A DNA stretch of 48,470 nucleotides. It comes from Arthrobacter terricola. GTDB lineage: Bacteria; Actinomycetota; Actinomycetes; Actinomycetales; Micrococcaceae. Shown here piece after piece: positions 17,670 to 26,020 of this stretch; within the stretch, counting starts at the first letter, position 1; every line of letters begins with the position of its first letter. Location of the stretch: contig NZ_SMRU01000034.1 in NCBI RefSeq assembly GCF_004354015.1, positions 1 to 48,470 on the forward strand, written 5' to 3'. A model generated the notes under the pieces. The model was not told the DNA's origin, ran no database searches, and saw nothing but the letters and a program-made list of their open reading frames with translations. A program made the position numbers and the translations under genes.

Positions 17670-18880
17670 CTACTCGAACAACGTGCGCAGAGGGGCGTTC
17701 AGGAATGTGCCGGTGGGATCGAGCTTCCTCCGGACTTCGACGAAATCGTCCCACCGCGGGTAGCGCTCCCGGAGGATATCGGGGGCGAGGAAGTACTGCT
17801 GCTTACCCCAATGCGGCCTCGCATCGAACTCGGAAAGTACGTGGTCGATGGTGTGGAAAAGGGCAAATTCTCTCCGCCCTTCGTTCGGCAGAAGCCGATC
17901 GCCACGGAGTCGCGGCCGTACATGGGTGACAGCCAGGATCCGTCCCGCGCAACGGTCCGTGCTTCCATGGGGAATTCGTCGGGGAAACGGTCCATGACGG
18001 GTAGCGTTGCTGCGAAGGCATCGTGAGCCTTGTCGTAGGGAACGAAGTACTCCACTTCTTCCCACGGTGTCGGATAGTGGTCCGGATATATCCGGTACGG
18101 ACGGTTGAGGCGCGAAGCCGGGGTGTAATCATCCTCCGCCTCCGCGGGGACCGCGTCGTAGATCCGCACTAGTGTCGGGTCCTCCATGCTGTCCGGCAAC
18201 GGTGGCAGGATCGCGGACATGTCGTACATCGGTCCACGAACGAAGCTGAAGTGCCGGTGGTTACGGTTCGCTTCATCCCATCCGTCCAGGACTTCCGCAA
18301 ATGGCTTGAAGGTCAACGATTCCCTTAGTTTGAACGCCGGCTCAAGCTGCAGATCGATGCTGACGAGGATCCCAAGCATCCCCGCTGAGGCCCGGAGAGC
18401 CGGGAGTCGCGGGTCGTCGGGGCCAATTCGCTCCTGTTCGCCGGATGCAGTTATCAGGTCTGCACCGACGACTGCCCCGGACATTGCGGTGAGTTGCAGT
18501 CCCGACCCGTGGGTTGAGGTGCTGACGGCGCCTGCGATTGTCTGCAGATCAATCGCGCCTTGGTTCTTCAAGGACAAACCTGCGTCCCACAGGGGTTCCC
18601 CGATCTCAGAGATTTTCGTACCGGCCTGGACGCATGCCCGATTTGCGGTTTGATCGATGTGGACGATGCCCGATAGGGCTGAGATGTCAAGCACGATTCC
18701 ATCAGTGGGAACGAGCGGGGCAAACGAATGGCCGGACCCCACCGGACGGACCGAGATCCCCCGTTTGGTTGCGTCGGCCACTATCTCGCTCACGTGCTCA
18801 ACAGAAACTGCTTTGACGACCGCCTCGGGTGAGCATCCTTGAGTGCCGGCCCAGTTACTCCACGTCGTTTGAATGCTCAT
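17670..18880 (-). pseudogene. Sugar-1,4-lactone oxidase (VAO family), frameshifted near its C-terminus
   Basis: The N-terminal frame from ATG 18880 has the FAD-binding VAO domain (VRPVGSGHSFAPLV, where the His is the usual covalent flavin site) and ALO-type sequence as in L-gulono/D-arabinono-1,4-lactone oxidases. It runs on to 17699 in a Ser-rich nonsense tail. The genuine C-terminus, with ARPHWGKQQYFL and LDPTGTFLNAPLRTLF, is in another frame ending at 17670. The switch lies near the homopolymers at 17855-17863 and equals one extra base. It may be real decay or a sequencing error. The enzyme would oxidise a sugar or cyclitol lactone with O2. GGAGG lies nine bases before ATG 18880; a TTG at 18889 is too close to it. 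Confidence 0.8.
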
Positions 18881-18993
18881 GTTGTTCAACCTCCGGTCCT
18901 GCGACGCTTTAGGAGTCGCTTTGGGAATGGTTCATTGCTGGAACGTCTTGTCCATCAGGGCCGCCCCCAAGCGGGGAGCTGAATTGGCCTGTG

Positions 18994-20457
18994 TCAGTCG
19001 ATCTTTTGCCGGCCGAGCCGAACATAGATGTCCGGGCGCCGGGAGCGCAGGAAGAATGCGTAGACAACTCCTCCGAAAAACAAAGCGAAGGTGAAGCTCA
19101 TAAAAATGACCGTCATTTCGGCCGAACCCCCAATGAGTTCGGGGTAGTTGGCGATTGCCAGGTAAGTGACCACACCTAGGAAGACCACGCTGATGAGGGG
19201 AGCAACGATTGTTTTCCATACCGACTCCGGGGCAAAACTGCGGCGACGCAGGAAGTACACGAGGACGGCAAAGCTGGTGATGAACATCAGCAAGAGCACA
19301 GCGAATGTCCCACTGCCACTGGCAATCGGATACAGAGCATCCGGGGAGACGCCCAACACTGTGAAGAGCACTGTCGCCGCCGCCCAGATCAGACCGATGG
19401 CGATTGCGGCAACATAGGGCGACTTGTGCCGGGGGTGTACGCGTCCAAAGAACGCGGGAACTGCGTGATCGGCCGCAAGGGAGAAGCCGTAGCGTGCTGC
19501 GATGTTCTGGATGGACAACATGCATGCCAGCACGGATGTGATGAGGAGAATCGTTGTAACATCCGCGAAGATCTTTCCCACAAGGGCCCCTACGGCGTTG
19601 TTGAACAGATTCACAGTGTCGCTTGATGCTGCCGCCTGTACGTTGTCCGGGCCGAAAAAAGCGATGAAGGCCCATGCAGCTATGGCGTAGAAGAGGCCGA
19701 TGCCGGCGACGGCGAGGTATGTGGCACGGGAGATTGTCTTGTCCGGATTCTTGACCTCGTCACGATAGATGACCGTGGCTTCGAAACCGAAGAAGTTGCC
19801 CACAGCGAACAGCAATGCCAAACCCACTGTCGCATTGGTTGCCGATGAGGGGACGAATCCTGCGCTCCGTACCGCGTCGAGTCCTTTGGCTGAGAACGAC
19901 GCCACATCGAAGACGACGATGATGGCCACCTCAAGGAGCATTACCGCTGTGAGCAATTTCGCGGAAAGGTCGATGCGGTTGTAGGCAAGGGCCGTTGTGA
20001 CTGCGATGATGGCCAGCCCGTACCAGTACCAGGGGATTTCAGGGCCGTGCAAGGTGTTCACGACGAATCCTTGCAGTGTCACTCCGAAGAATGAAGGGGC
20101 GAAGAATCCTATGAAAATGTACCCGAAGAGCGCAAGGAAGGCGCCGCCGAGGCCGGCTGGCTTACCCAGTCCAGCTGTGACAAACGAGTAGAAACCACCT
20201 GGCGATTGGACGCTGCGGCTCATCTTCACGAAACCAACAGAGAAGATCAGCAGCATGAGAGTGACCAGAACGTAGATGGCCGGAGCCGTCTGGCCGCTGA
20301 ACATCAGCAGGACGGGCAGGGTTCCGGCTACCGTAGCCAGCGGCGAAGAGAACGCGAGGACGTTCATCACGAGTTCGCCCACCCCCATGTTGCCGTTGAG
20401 CCGGCTTTCGGGAGCGGAGCCCGTCACCTTTGGTTTGTCGATTGTTGTATTGCTCAT
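18994..20457 (-). CDS. APC-family permease (second paralogue)
   Basis: The 487-residue protein with about twelve membrane segments resembles the 12956 permease throughout: NVLAFSSPLATVAG, SPGGFYSFVTAGLGKPAG, NFFGFEATVIYRDEVKNPDKTIS. The shared NFFGFEAT-YRDEV motif shows common descent. ATG 20457 has GAGGA four bases upstream. It lies 33 bases after the TetR gene and 114 before the lactone oxidase, so the regulator, importer and oxidising enzymes form one operon. Being tied to inositol-type dehydrogenases, it may carry an amino-cyclitol or similar amine (inference from context). Confidence 0.85.
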   Translation of the reverse strand: MSNTTIDKPKVTGSAPESRLNGNMGVGELVMNVLAFSSPLATVAGTLPVLLMFSGQTAPAIYVLVTLMLLIFSVGFVKMSRSVQSPGGFYSFVTAGLGKPAGLGGAFLALFGYIFIGFFAPSFFGVTLQGFVVNTLHGPEIPWYWYGLAIIAVTTALAYNRIDLSAKLLTAVMLLEVAIIVVFDVASFSAKGLDAVRSAGFVPSSATNATVGLALLFAVGNFFGFEATVIYRDEVKNPDKTISRATYLAVAGIGLFYAIAAWAFIAFFGPDNVQAAASSDTVNLFNNAVGALVGKIFADVTTILLITSVLACMLSIQNIAARYGFSLAADHAVPAFFGRVHPRHKSPYVAAIAIGLIWAAATVLFTVLGVSPDALYPIASGSGTFAVLLLMFITSFAVLVYFLRRRSFAPESVWKTIVAPLISVVFLGVVTYLAIANYPELIGGSAEMTVIFMSFTFALFFGGVVYAFFLRSRRPDIYVRLGRQKID

Positions 20458-20489
20458 GTAATCCTCGTCACTAAAATATGAGTGCCGAC

Positions 20490-21173
20490 TCACAGTATCG
20501 ACAGCTGGAGCGGCAGGGATGTGCCAGTCTGGGACAGCTCGAGGATCGATCGGGTCAGCGTGACGGCACGGTCCAGCACTTTCGCGAACTCCACTTGCCC
20601 AGGCTTCCGCCCGCCCCATCGTTTGACCCCATCCAGAAGGGTGAAAATCACCCGCGTCGTCTCGGTAGTGAGGCTGTAGCCCATTTCCTCTGCGGCAGCA
20701 GCAAACATGTCTTCGTGGAAGCCAACCAACGCCCCGACTTCATCCCGGACCTCGTCGCTGAGAAAGTGCGTGACGCGGTCTGTGGCGATCAGGAGGTCCC
20801 ACAGCTCAGACTCGGGTTGCAGCAGTTGATGTGAAAGGTGGAAGCGCACCAGGGTCGCCCAATATTCCTCGGCTGATCCGGCGTCACTGGCTGCGGCGAG
20901 CAGCCCGCGGGCGAAGTCGTGAGTGAACGACAGGAGTGACGCAGCGGCAATTTCGCCCTTTCCTTGCGGAAAGCTTGAATACAGACTGGGCGCCTTCATT
21001 CCAAGCTCTCGCCCGAGGGTCCTCATGGTTACCGATTCGAGTCCGCCGTTGGCGGCCAGCCGCAAGAATGCAGCCAGGATGCGTTGTTGCGCAGGAGTGT
21101 GGGGAGGCCGGTCGCGGCTGAGTAAGAAGGCGGCAATTGCCGCGTTCGCTCGCTCCCGCGGTACCTGAATCAT
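20490..21173 (-). CDS. TetR-family regulator heading the permease/dehydrogenase operon
   Basis: The 227-residue protein has a TetR helix-turn-helix at about residues 20-70 (ILAAFLRLAANGGLESVTMRTLGRELGMKAPSLYSSF) and a C-terminal ligand domain. I prefer ATG 21173 (GGGGGTGA upstream) to the ATG at 21197. It is paralogous to the TetR at 44164: both share LWDLL-ATDR and a similar end. An operator-like sequence at 21210-21229 matches 16 of 20 bases of the palindrome before the other TetR gene. It probably represses its own six-gene operon until an inducer binds. Confidence 0.88.
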   Translation of the reverse strand: MIQVPRERANAAIAAFLLSRDRPPHTPAQQRILAAFLRLAANGGLESVTMRTLGRELGMKAPSLYSSFPQGKGEIAAASLLSFTHDFARGLLAAASDAGSAEEYWATLVRFHLSHQLLQPESELWDLLIATDRVTHFLSDEVRDEVGALVGFHEDMFAAAAEEMGYSLTTETTRVIFTLLDGVKRWGGRKPGQVEFAKVLDRAVTLTRSILELSQTGTSLPLQLSIL

Positions 21174-21209
21174 TCCAACGTCACCCCCGATATCCATCGC
21201 ACAAGGATA

Positions 21210-21229
21210 GCTAACGACCGTTCGTAAGT
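21210..21229. promoter_or_regulatory. TetR operator candidate
   Basis: GCTAACGACCGTTCGTAAGT, 36 bases upstream of the TetR start, matches 16 of 20 positions of the complement of the perfect palindrome at 44102-44123. It is itself an imperfect palindrome (TAACGA-N4-TCGTAA). Confidence 0.65.
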
Positions 21230-21247
21230 CATTAAGTCAGGAACTGG

Positions 21248-21445
21248 CTACGGTCCTGGGGTTGGCCACGGCGAGGAGTCGCGTGTGTCGCGGCCTTCTG
21301 CCATGTCCTGAAGGAGTCGGTGAACGAGCTTCCCGGATCGCCTTAGCTGAACGTTCGTCCGTTCGCCAAGATCGGTCTCGTTGAAGGGTGCCGACGCCCG
21401 CAGCCATTCGACATGCCGGCCTTGTGCGAGCTTCCTGTTCATCAT
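21248..21445 (-). CDS. Small protein with conserved MMNRKLA N-terminus (second copy)
   Basis: A 65-residue frame begins MMNRKLAQGRHVEWLRA and continues FNETDLGERTNVQLRRSGKL, hydrophilic and helical, with no known domain. Its first 17 residues and 54 bases before the start align ungapped with the locus at 12043. Differences in the codons are mostly synonymous. The longer, well-formed C-terminal part suggests this copy is the more intact one. It has its own candidate operator at 21518 and lies downstream of the lactate-dehydrogenase operon on the same strand. Function unknown. Confidence 0.5.
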   Translation of the reverse strand: MMNRKLAQGRHVEWLRASAPFNETDLGERTNVQLRRSGKLVHRLLQDMAEGRDTRDSSPWPTPGP

Positions 21446-21517
21446 CGAGATCAACTCTCAAAAATATTCGGGCTATTAGGTCCCTTCCAGCATCTGTCCC
21501 GGGAAACGAAACCGACC

Positions 21518-21534
21518 GTGCCAGTTCGGGACAC
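21518..21534. promoter_or_regulatory. Candidate regulon operator
   Basis: GTGCCAGTTCGGGACAC, extending to CCGTG...CACGG on its edges, is nearly the same as the sites at 41991 and 14796. It lies about 73 bases upstream of the 21445 start. Confidence 0.55.
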
Positions 21535-21560
21535 GGTCGGGAATCGGATGGGGACGGGGT

Positions 21561-21758
21561 TCACCGGGTGGAGATGCTTGTGGTGAAGATGAAAACCCCG
21601 GCAGCCGCCGCTAAAAGGGCAGCCGCGCCCGGGGGAACCGCGTGGAGTCCGCGAAAGGTAGCCGTGCTCCGCGGCTGATGGTCGGCCCCGGCGAAGTACC
21701 GGCCCATCAGGCGCAGCCCGGCCGCCACCAGGATCAGGAAGAGGCCGAGGTACTCCAT
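21561..21758 (-). CDS. Small two-segment membrane protein coupled to the FAD/Fe-S dehydrogenase
   Basis: The 65-residue protein has two hydrophobic segments (YLGLFLILVAAGLRLMG at the start and PPGAAALLAAAAGVFIF near the end) separated by a short polar loop. Its ATG shares a base with the TAA of the upstream dehydrogenase (TAATG), so it is almost certainly translated by coupling. It could anchor or assist the dehydrogenase at the membrane. I do not recognise the family. Confidence 0.6.
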   Translation of the reverse strand: MEYLGLFLILVAAGLRLMGRYFAGADHQPRSTATFRGLHAVPPGAAALLAAAAGVFIFTTSISTR

Positions 21759-24697
21759 TAATCCACCGGACGGGCATTGCGCGGGTCCAGCGCAATGGCC
21801 AGGTGTTTGCTGGAGCGTTCCGGGTCGATCTGTGAGACCTGCATGGCGCAGCTGAAGCCGTCAGTGAGGACCAGGGCGTCTGAACCGCCCTTTGCCAAGG
21901 CAGGTATGACGGAGTGTTCGGCGACCTTCATGGACATGTCGAAGTGTTCGGCCTCGAAGCCGAAGTTGCCGGCCACGCCGCAGCATGAGGACGATTCCAC
22001 AAGGTTCGGGACGCCCCAGGCCTCCAGGATGCGCTTCTGTGCGCCGGAACCGAAAACGGCGTGCTCGTGGCAGTGGGTTTGCAGCACTGCTGTTTCGGGC
22101 GGCAGGGTCTTAGGCATCCAACCGCGTTGCATGGCTTCGTCCACGGCCACCGAGAATGACCGGACCCTTGCCGCGACCCGGGCGGCGGCCGCGCCGCCCA
22201 CGAGCTTCGGGCCCTCGTCGCGGATGGTCGCCGCGCAACTCGGTTCAAGGACAACGATGTCCCGGTCCGTGCCGTCGTCGAGCTTGCCGATCAACCGGGC
22301 CAGCCGCCGTCGGGCACCGTCGCGCTGCCCGGTGGAGATCCAGGTGAGGCCGCAGCAGGCGTCCGGCGTACAGCCCACGGAATTCCCGGTTTCGCGGAAG
22401 ATTCGCGCCGCGGCCGGGACCACCTCGGGCCGGAACGCGCGGGTAAAGCTGTCGATGAACACAAGGATGTCCGCGTTCCGGCGGAATCCAGCCTCCCGGA
22501 CCCGCCGTCGGATCCGGGCCGACTGCGCGAAGTCCGGGAGTCGCCGTCGTGCGCTGACACCCAACAGCTCCCCCAGAGCCCGGAACGGGCCGATCCGTGT
22601 GCCGAGGTTGGCGACCGCGGAGACCCTCGTCAGCAGCGGCAGCCAACGCGGCAACCAGCCAATCGAATAATGCGTGAACGGCCGCAGGCGGCCACGGTAG
22701 TGCTCATCCACCAACTGGGACTTGGCTTCGGCGACGTCCACACCCGTGGGACAGTCGGTTGAACACGCCTTGCAGGACAGGCACAGATCCAGCGCCTCCC
22801 TGACTTCCGGACTCGACCAGCCGTCCTGGCTGCTCCCCTTTGTCCGAGTGAGTTCCTGCAGCACCCTCGCCCGCCCGCGCGTCGAATCCTTTTCGTCTTT
22901 GGTGGCCCGGTAACTGGGGCACATGAACCCGCCGGTTGTCGCCCTGCAGCGTCCCACGCCGATGCAGGCGTGGGTATTGCCCACGAAGGGGCTCACCACC
23001 GGGAGCAACCCGCGGTTGTCGGAGGAAGGTACGACGGCGGCATCCAGGACGGCGCGCAGCTCACCGTGGTCGGGGCCCGGTTGGGGTACGCCCTCCAAGG
23101 CAAGCGAAGCAGAGAAGGGCTCCGGGTCCACGATGATCCCTGGGTTGAGGATTCCGGTCGGGTCCCAGAGATGCTTGAACGCTTTGAAGATGGCCAACAT
23201 CTCGCGCGAATACATCACCTCGAGCAATTCGCCCCGCGCCCGGCCGTCGCCGTGCTCTCCGGAGAGCGAGCCGCCGTGGGCGACCACAAGCGTGGCCGCT
23301 TCACGGGTGAAATCGCTGAATGCCTGCCGGCCGGCGTCACTGCGAAGATCGTAATCCAGCCGCATATGAACACAGCCCGCGCCGAAGTGTCCGTACGTGA
23401 ATGCGGTGTAGCCGTATTTCTTCACCAAAGGCAGCAAATCCGCGAGATAGTCAGCCAGCCGCTCCGGAGCGACGGCCGAATCCTCCCAACCCGGCCACGT
23501 CTGCACGCCATCGATCCGCCTTGACGAGAGTCCTGCACCGTCTTCCCGCACCCGCCACAGCTTTGCGCGTTCCCGGGGTTCGGTAACGATCGCATGATCG
23601 ACAGTCCGGCCGTCGGCTCGGAGTTTTTCCGCCAGGCGTTCACAGTCGGATGCTGCTTGGTCGATGGTTTCGGCCGGGAACTCGACCATGAGGAAGGCCT
23701 GGCCCTTCGGCAGGGAATCAACGCTCGCGTCCCCCCGGCGGTGGCGCATGATGTCCACAATCGATGCATCCAGGCCTTCGATCGCGCTTGGCTTCGCCGC
23801 CAAAATGGTCATCACATCGCGGGCAGACTCGACGGTGTCCTGGTACCCAAGACACAGGAGCGCTGTGGTCCTGGGTTTTGGGACCAGGGCCACTTTTGCC
23901 CTTACGACGACTGCGCATGTGCCTTCGCTGCCTGCCAAAGCGCCCGCGATGTCCACGCCGTTTTCCGGCAGCAGATGGCCCAGGTGGTACCCGGAGACCT
24001 GACGCGGAATTTTCTGCAGTTCTACCCGCAGCGGTGCCATGTTTGCCCGCGCCAGTTCTTTCAAGCCTTCATGTAACTCACCGGCCCGGACCACGGAGTG
24101 GTGATCTGTTGCGTCCACAGCCCGAAGGAAGTCCCGTCCGGCATGCAGGTGGGCGCCGTCAGCAGTAACGAGTTCCAGTTCCTTTACATGCTGGGTCATG
24201 CGCCCGTAGGCCACCGAGTGATTCCCACAGGCATCGTTTCCGATTGAACCGCCGATCGTCGCCCGAGTCATTGAGGAAGGGTCAGGAGCGAAGGTCAACT
24301 TCCCGTTCGTGGCTTTCTCAACGTACGAGCGCAACTCGCTTAGGACAACTCCCGCATCCGCCCACACCGTGGCCTGTCCGGCGTCGAGGCCTTCCACTGA
24401 AACCATGCGGCGGGAAAGGTCGATCACCACTCCCTCTCCTATCGCATTTCCTGCCATGGAGGTGCCGCCTCCCCGTGCGATGGTCGGCACCTCCAAGGCG
24501 GAACACGCCCGCACGACCTTTCGGACATCGTCGACGCTTCCCGGGAAGACGACGGCGGCAGGCCGGATACGGTAGTTCGAAGCATCGTAGGAATACTCGG
24601 AGAGCCTCCGGGAAGTGTCGTCCACCTCGATGCCCTGCTCCCGTAAGCCGGCAAGCAACTGCCTCAGGTTCGTGTCTCGGTCGTCACCGTGCGGCAT
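21758..24697 (-). CDS. FAD-binding and Fe-S dehydrogenase, D-lactate/glycolate type (GlcD-GlcF fusion)
   Basis: The 979-residue protein joins a GlcD-like half to a GlcF-like half. The first has a PCMH FAD domain (ARGGGTSMAGNAIG, ATIGGSIGNDACG) and a flavin-oxidase C-terminal domain with GSLSGEHGDGRARG. The second has a cysteine cluster around residue 576 (CIGVGRC), a clear 4Fe-4S motif CLSCKACSTDCP at about 637-648 and two CCG domains (CTPDACCG about 781, SSSCCG about 902). Such fused enzymes oxidise D-lactate or other D-2-hydroxyacids to 2-oxoacids and feed electrons to quinone or cytochrome. GGAG lies upstream of ATG 24697; the TTG at 24712 is an alternative. It follows a D-2-hydroxyacid dehydrogenase, fitting a pathway yielding lactate-like acids. 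Confidence 0.9.
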   Translation of the reverse strand: MPHGDDRDTNLRQLLAGLREQGIEVDDTSRRLSEYSYDASNYRIRPAAVVFPGSVDDVRKVVRACSALEVPTIARGGGTSMAGNAIGEGVVIDLSRRMVSVEGLDAGQATVWADAGVVLSELRSYVEKATNGKLTFAPDPSSMTRATIGGSIGNDACGNHSVAYGRMTQHVKELELVTADGAHLHAGRDFLRAVDATDHHSVVRAGELHEGLKELARANMAPLRVELQKIPRQVSGYHLGHLLPENGVDIAGALAGSEGTCAVVVRAKVALVPKPRTTALLCLGYQDTVESARDVMTILAAKPSAIEGLDASIVDIMRHRRGDASVDSLPKGQAFLMVEFPAETIDQAASDCERLAEKLRADGRTVDHAIVTEPRERAKLWRVREDGAGLSSRRIDGVQTWPGWEDSAVAPERLADYLADLLPLVKKYGYTAFTYGHFGAGCVHMRLDYDLRSDAGRQAFSDFTREAATLVVAHGGSLSGEHGDGRARGELLEVMYSREMLAIFKAFKHLWDPTGILNPGIIVDPEPFSASLALEGVPQPGPDHGELRAVLDAAVVPSSDNRGLLPVVSPFVGNTHACIGVGRCRATTGGFMCPSYRATKDEKDSTRGRARVLQELTRTKGSSQDGWSSPEVREALDLCLSCKACSTDCPTGVDVAEAKSQLVDEHYRGRLRPFTHYSIGWLPRWLPLLTRVSAVANLGTRIGPFRALGELLGVSARRRLPDFAQSARIRRRVREAGFRRNADILVFIDSFTRAFRPEVVPAAARIFRETGNSVGCTPDACCGLTWISTGQRDGARRRLARLIGKLDDGTDRDIVVLEPSCAATIRDEGPKLVGGAAAARVAARVRSFSVAVDEAMQRGWMPKTLPPETAVLQTHCHEHAVFGSGAQKRILEAWGVPNLVESSSCCGVAGNFGFEAEHFDMSMKVAEHSVIPALAKGGSDALVLTDGFSCAMQVSQIDPERSSKHLAIALDPRNARPVD

Positions 24698-24718
24698 GTC
24701 TGCGTTCTCCAATCGTCG

Positions 24719-24955
24719 TCAGCCCCTCACCATGAGGCTGTAACCGTCAGCCTTGTGGAAGAGGCGACGTTCACCCACTGAGGAAATCCAGACGATATCG
24801 CCGTCGGGGGTCTTGTCGTCCACATAACCTTCGTGCGGTGGCCAGTCCGCCTTTTGCAGTCGGACCGCGTCTCCGACTTCTACTTTTCCCCAGAATGCGA
24901 TCGGCTGATGCCGTTCCGCGTTCGCTTCTCCACTGCCTGCATGCGTTGCACTCAT
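24719..24955 (-). CDS. Small beta-barrel-like protein, unknown function
   Basis: This 78-residue protein (GKVEVGDAVRLQKADWPPHE, then VWISSVGERRLFHKADGYSL) looks like the 12301 protein in plan: a strand-rich body with an (I/L)W motif and a final F-K-DG. The start at ATG 24955 is preferred; earlier starts would overlap the hydroxyacid dehydrogenase. It lies seven bases after that gene and 21 before the lactate-dehydrogenase-type gene, inside one operon. Its role is unknown; a small accessory or regulatory binding protein is possible. Confidence 0.6.
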   Translation of the reverse strand: MSATHAGSGEANAERHQPIAFWGKVEVGDAVRLQKADWPPHEGYVDDKTPDGDIVWISSVGERRLFHKADGYSLMVRG

Positions 24956-24962
24956 GGGGCGA

Positions 24963-25958
24963 TTACGGGAGTGTCGCAGCAGCCCGGGACACGACTCTTG
25001 GAGCTGTCGCACCGAGCTTTTTCAGGTCGACCACGTCGTTGAGGGGCTGGCCCGTTTTCCACCGCTCAAGGTTCCGCGCGAAGCAGTCCACAACCCGGCC
25101 GCGCCAACCGATCAGGTCACCTGAGGCGTGGGGGGATACCAGGATGTTCTTGCGGCTCCACAGGGGGTTTTCAGGTGACAGCGGCTCATGCTCAAAGACG
25201 TCCAAGGCAGCTGCTCCCAGGTGTCCTGCGTCAATGGCTTGGAGGAGGTCCTGCTCGACTACCACCGCGCCACGCCCGACATTTACGAGGCGGGAGCCGG
25301 GACGCATTTTGTCGAACCGGGCAGCATTGAACAGGCCGCGGGTCTCCTGCGTGAGCGGTACCGTCAGCACCACATCCTGGACCTCCCCGAGGAGGACGTC
25401 CAGATCGTTGAAGGACGCGATGGCCCCCAGCTGGGCATCGTCACGGGCGGATCTCCCGACGACGGTAACGTCCATGCCGGCCGCGCGCAGCAGGAGGACT
25501 GTCTCGCGGCCCACGGGTCCGGGTCCCACCACCAGGACTTTCCGGCCCAGGAGCGGCTCAGTTTCGCGGTGCTGCCATGTGCGGGCCTGCTGCAACTCAA
25601 TGGTGCGGCGCAGGTCCTTGGTGAACATCAGCAAGACTCCCAGAACCCACTCCGCGATGGGCCGTTCGCACACCCCGCGGGAATTGCTCACCACGATGTC
25701 GCTATGCACGATCTCATCCGTCATCAGGCTGTCGACTCCGATGCTGGACGTGTGGATCCAGCGCAATTCCCCCGGACCCACTTCGCGCAGAAGCTTGGTT
25801 CGGAAGTCATTAAGGAACAGGATTTCGCTTCCGGGCAGTGCCGCCCGGAAATCGTCTGCCGTCCGGACCACCACGACCTCGGCCTCAGCGTCCAGACGCT
25901 CAACGGGAGGGACAGGACGGCCCTCCTGGACAATGGTGATCACTTTGGGTCGAGACAT
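24963..25958 (-). CDS. D-isomer-specific 2-hydroxyacid dehydrogenase
   Basis: The 331-residue protein has the NAD-binding motif VLVVGPGPVGRETVLLLRAAG in its middle. The catalytic triad is in order: Arg in VGRGAVVVEQ, Glu in DVFEHEPLS and His in VSPHASG. These enzymes reduce 2-oxoacids to D-2-hydroxyacids or the reverse. GGAGAAAAG precedes ATG 25958. It sits between the IlvD/Edd dehydratase and the FAD/Fe-S D-hydroxyacid dehydrogenase, so a soluble and a respiratory enzyme for the same kind of compound are encoded together. A second family member lies at 40936. Confidence 0.9.
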   Translation of the reverse strand: MSRPKVITIVQEGRPVPPVERLDAEAEVVVVRTADDFRAALPGSEILFLNDFRTKLLREVGPGELRWIHTSSIGVDSLMTDEIVHSDIVVSNSRGVCERPIAEWVLGVLLMFTKDLRRTIELQQARTWQHRETEPLLGRKVLVVGPGPVGRETVLLLRAAGMDVTVVGRSARDDAQLGAIASFNDLDVLLGEVQDVVLTVPLTQETRGLFNAARFDKMRPGSRLVNVGRGAVVVEQDLLQAIDAGHLGAAALDVFEHEPLSPENPLWSRKNILVSPHASGDLIGWRGRVVDCFARNLERWKTGQPLNDVVDLKKLGATAPRVVSRAAATLP

Positions 25959-26020
25959 CTTTTCTCCTTTCAAGCCGTCCTTCGCGGACGGCGGCGCATC
26001 CGTAGTTGTGAGCCTTGCTC

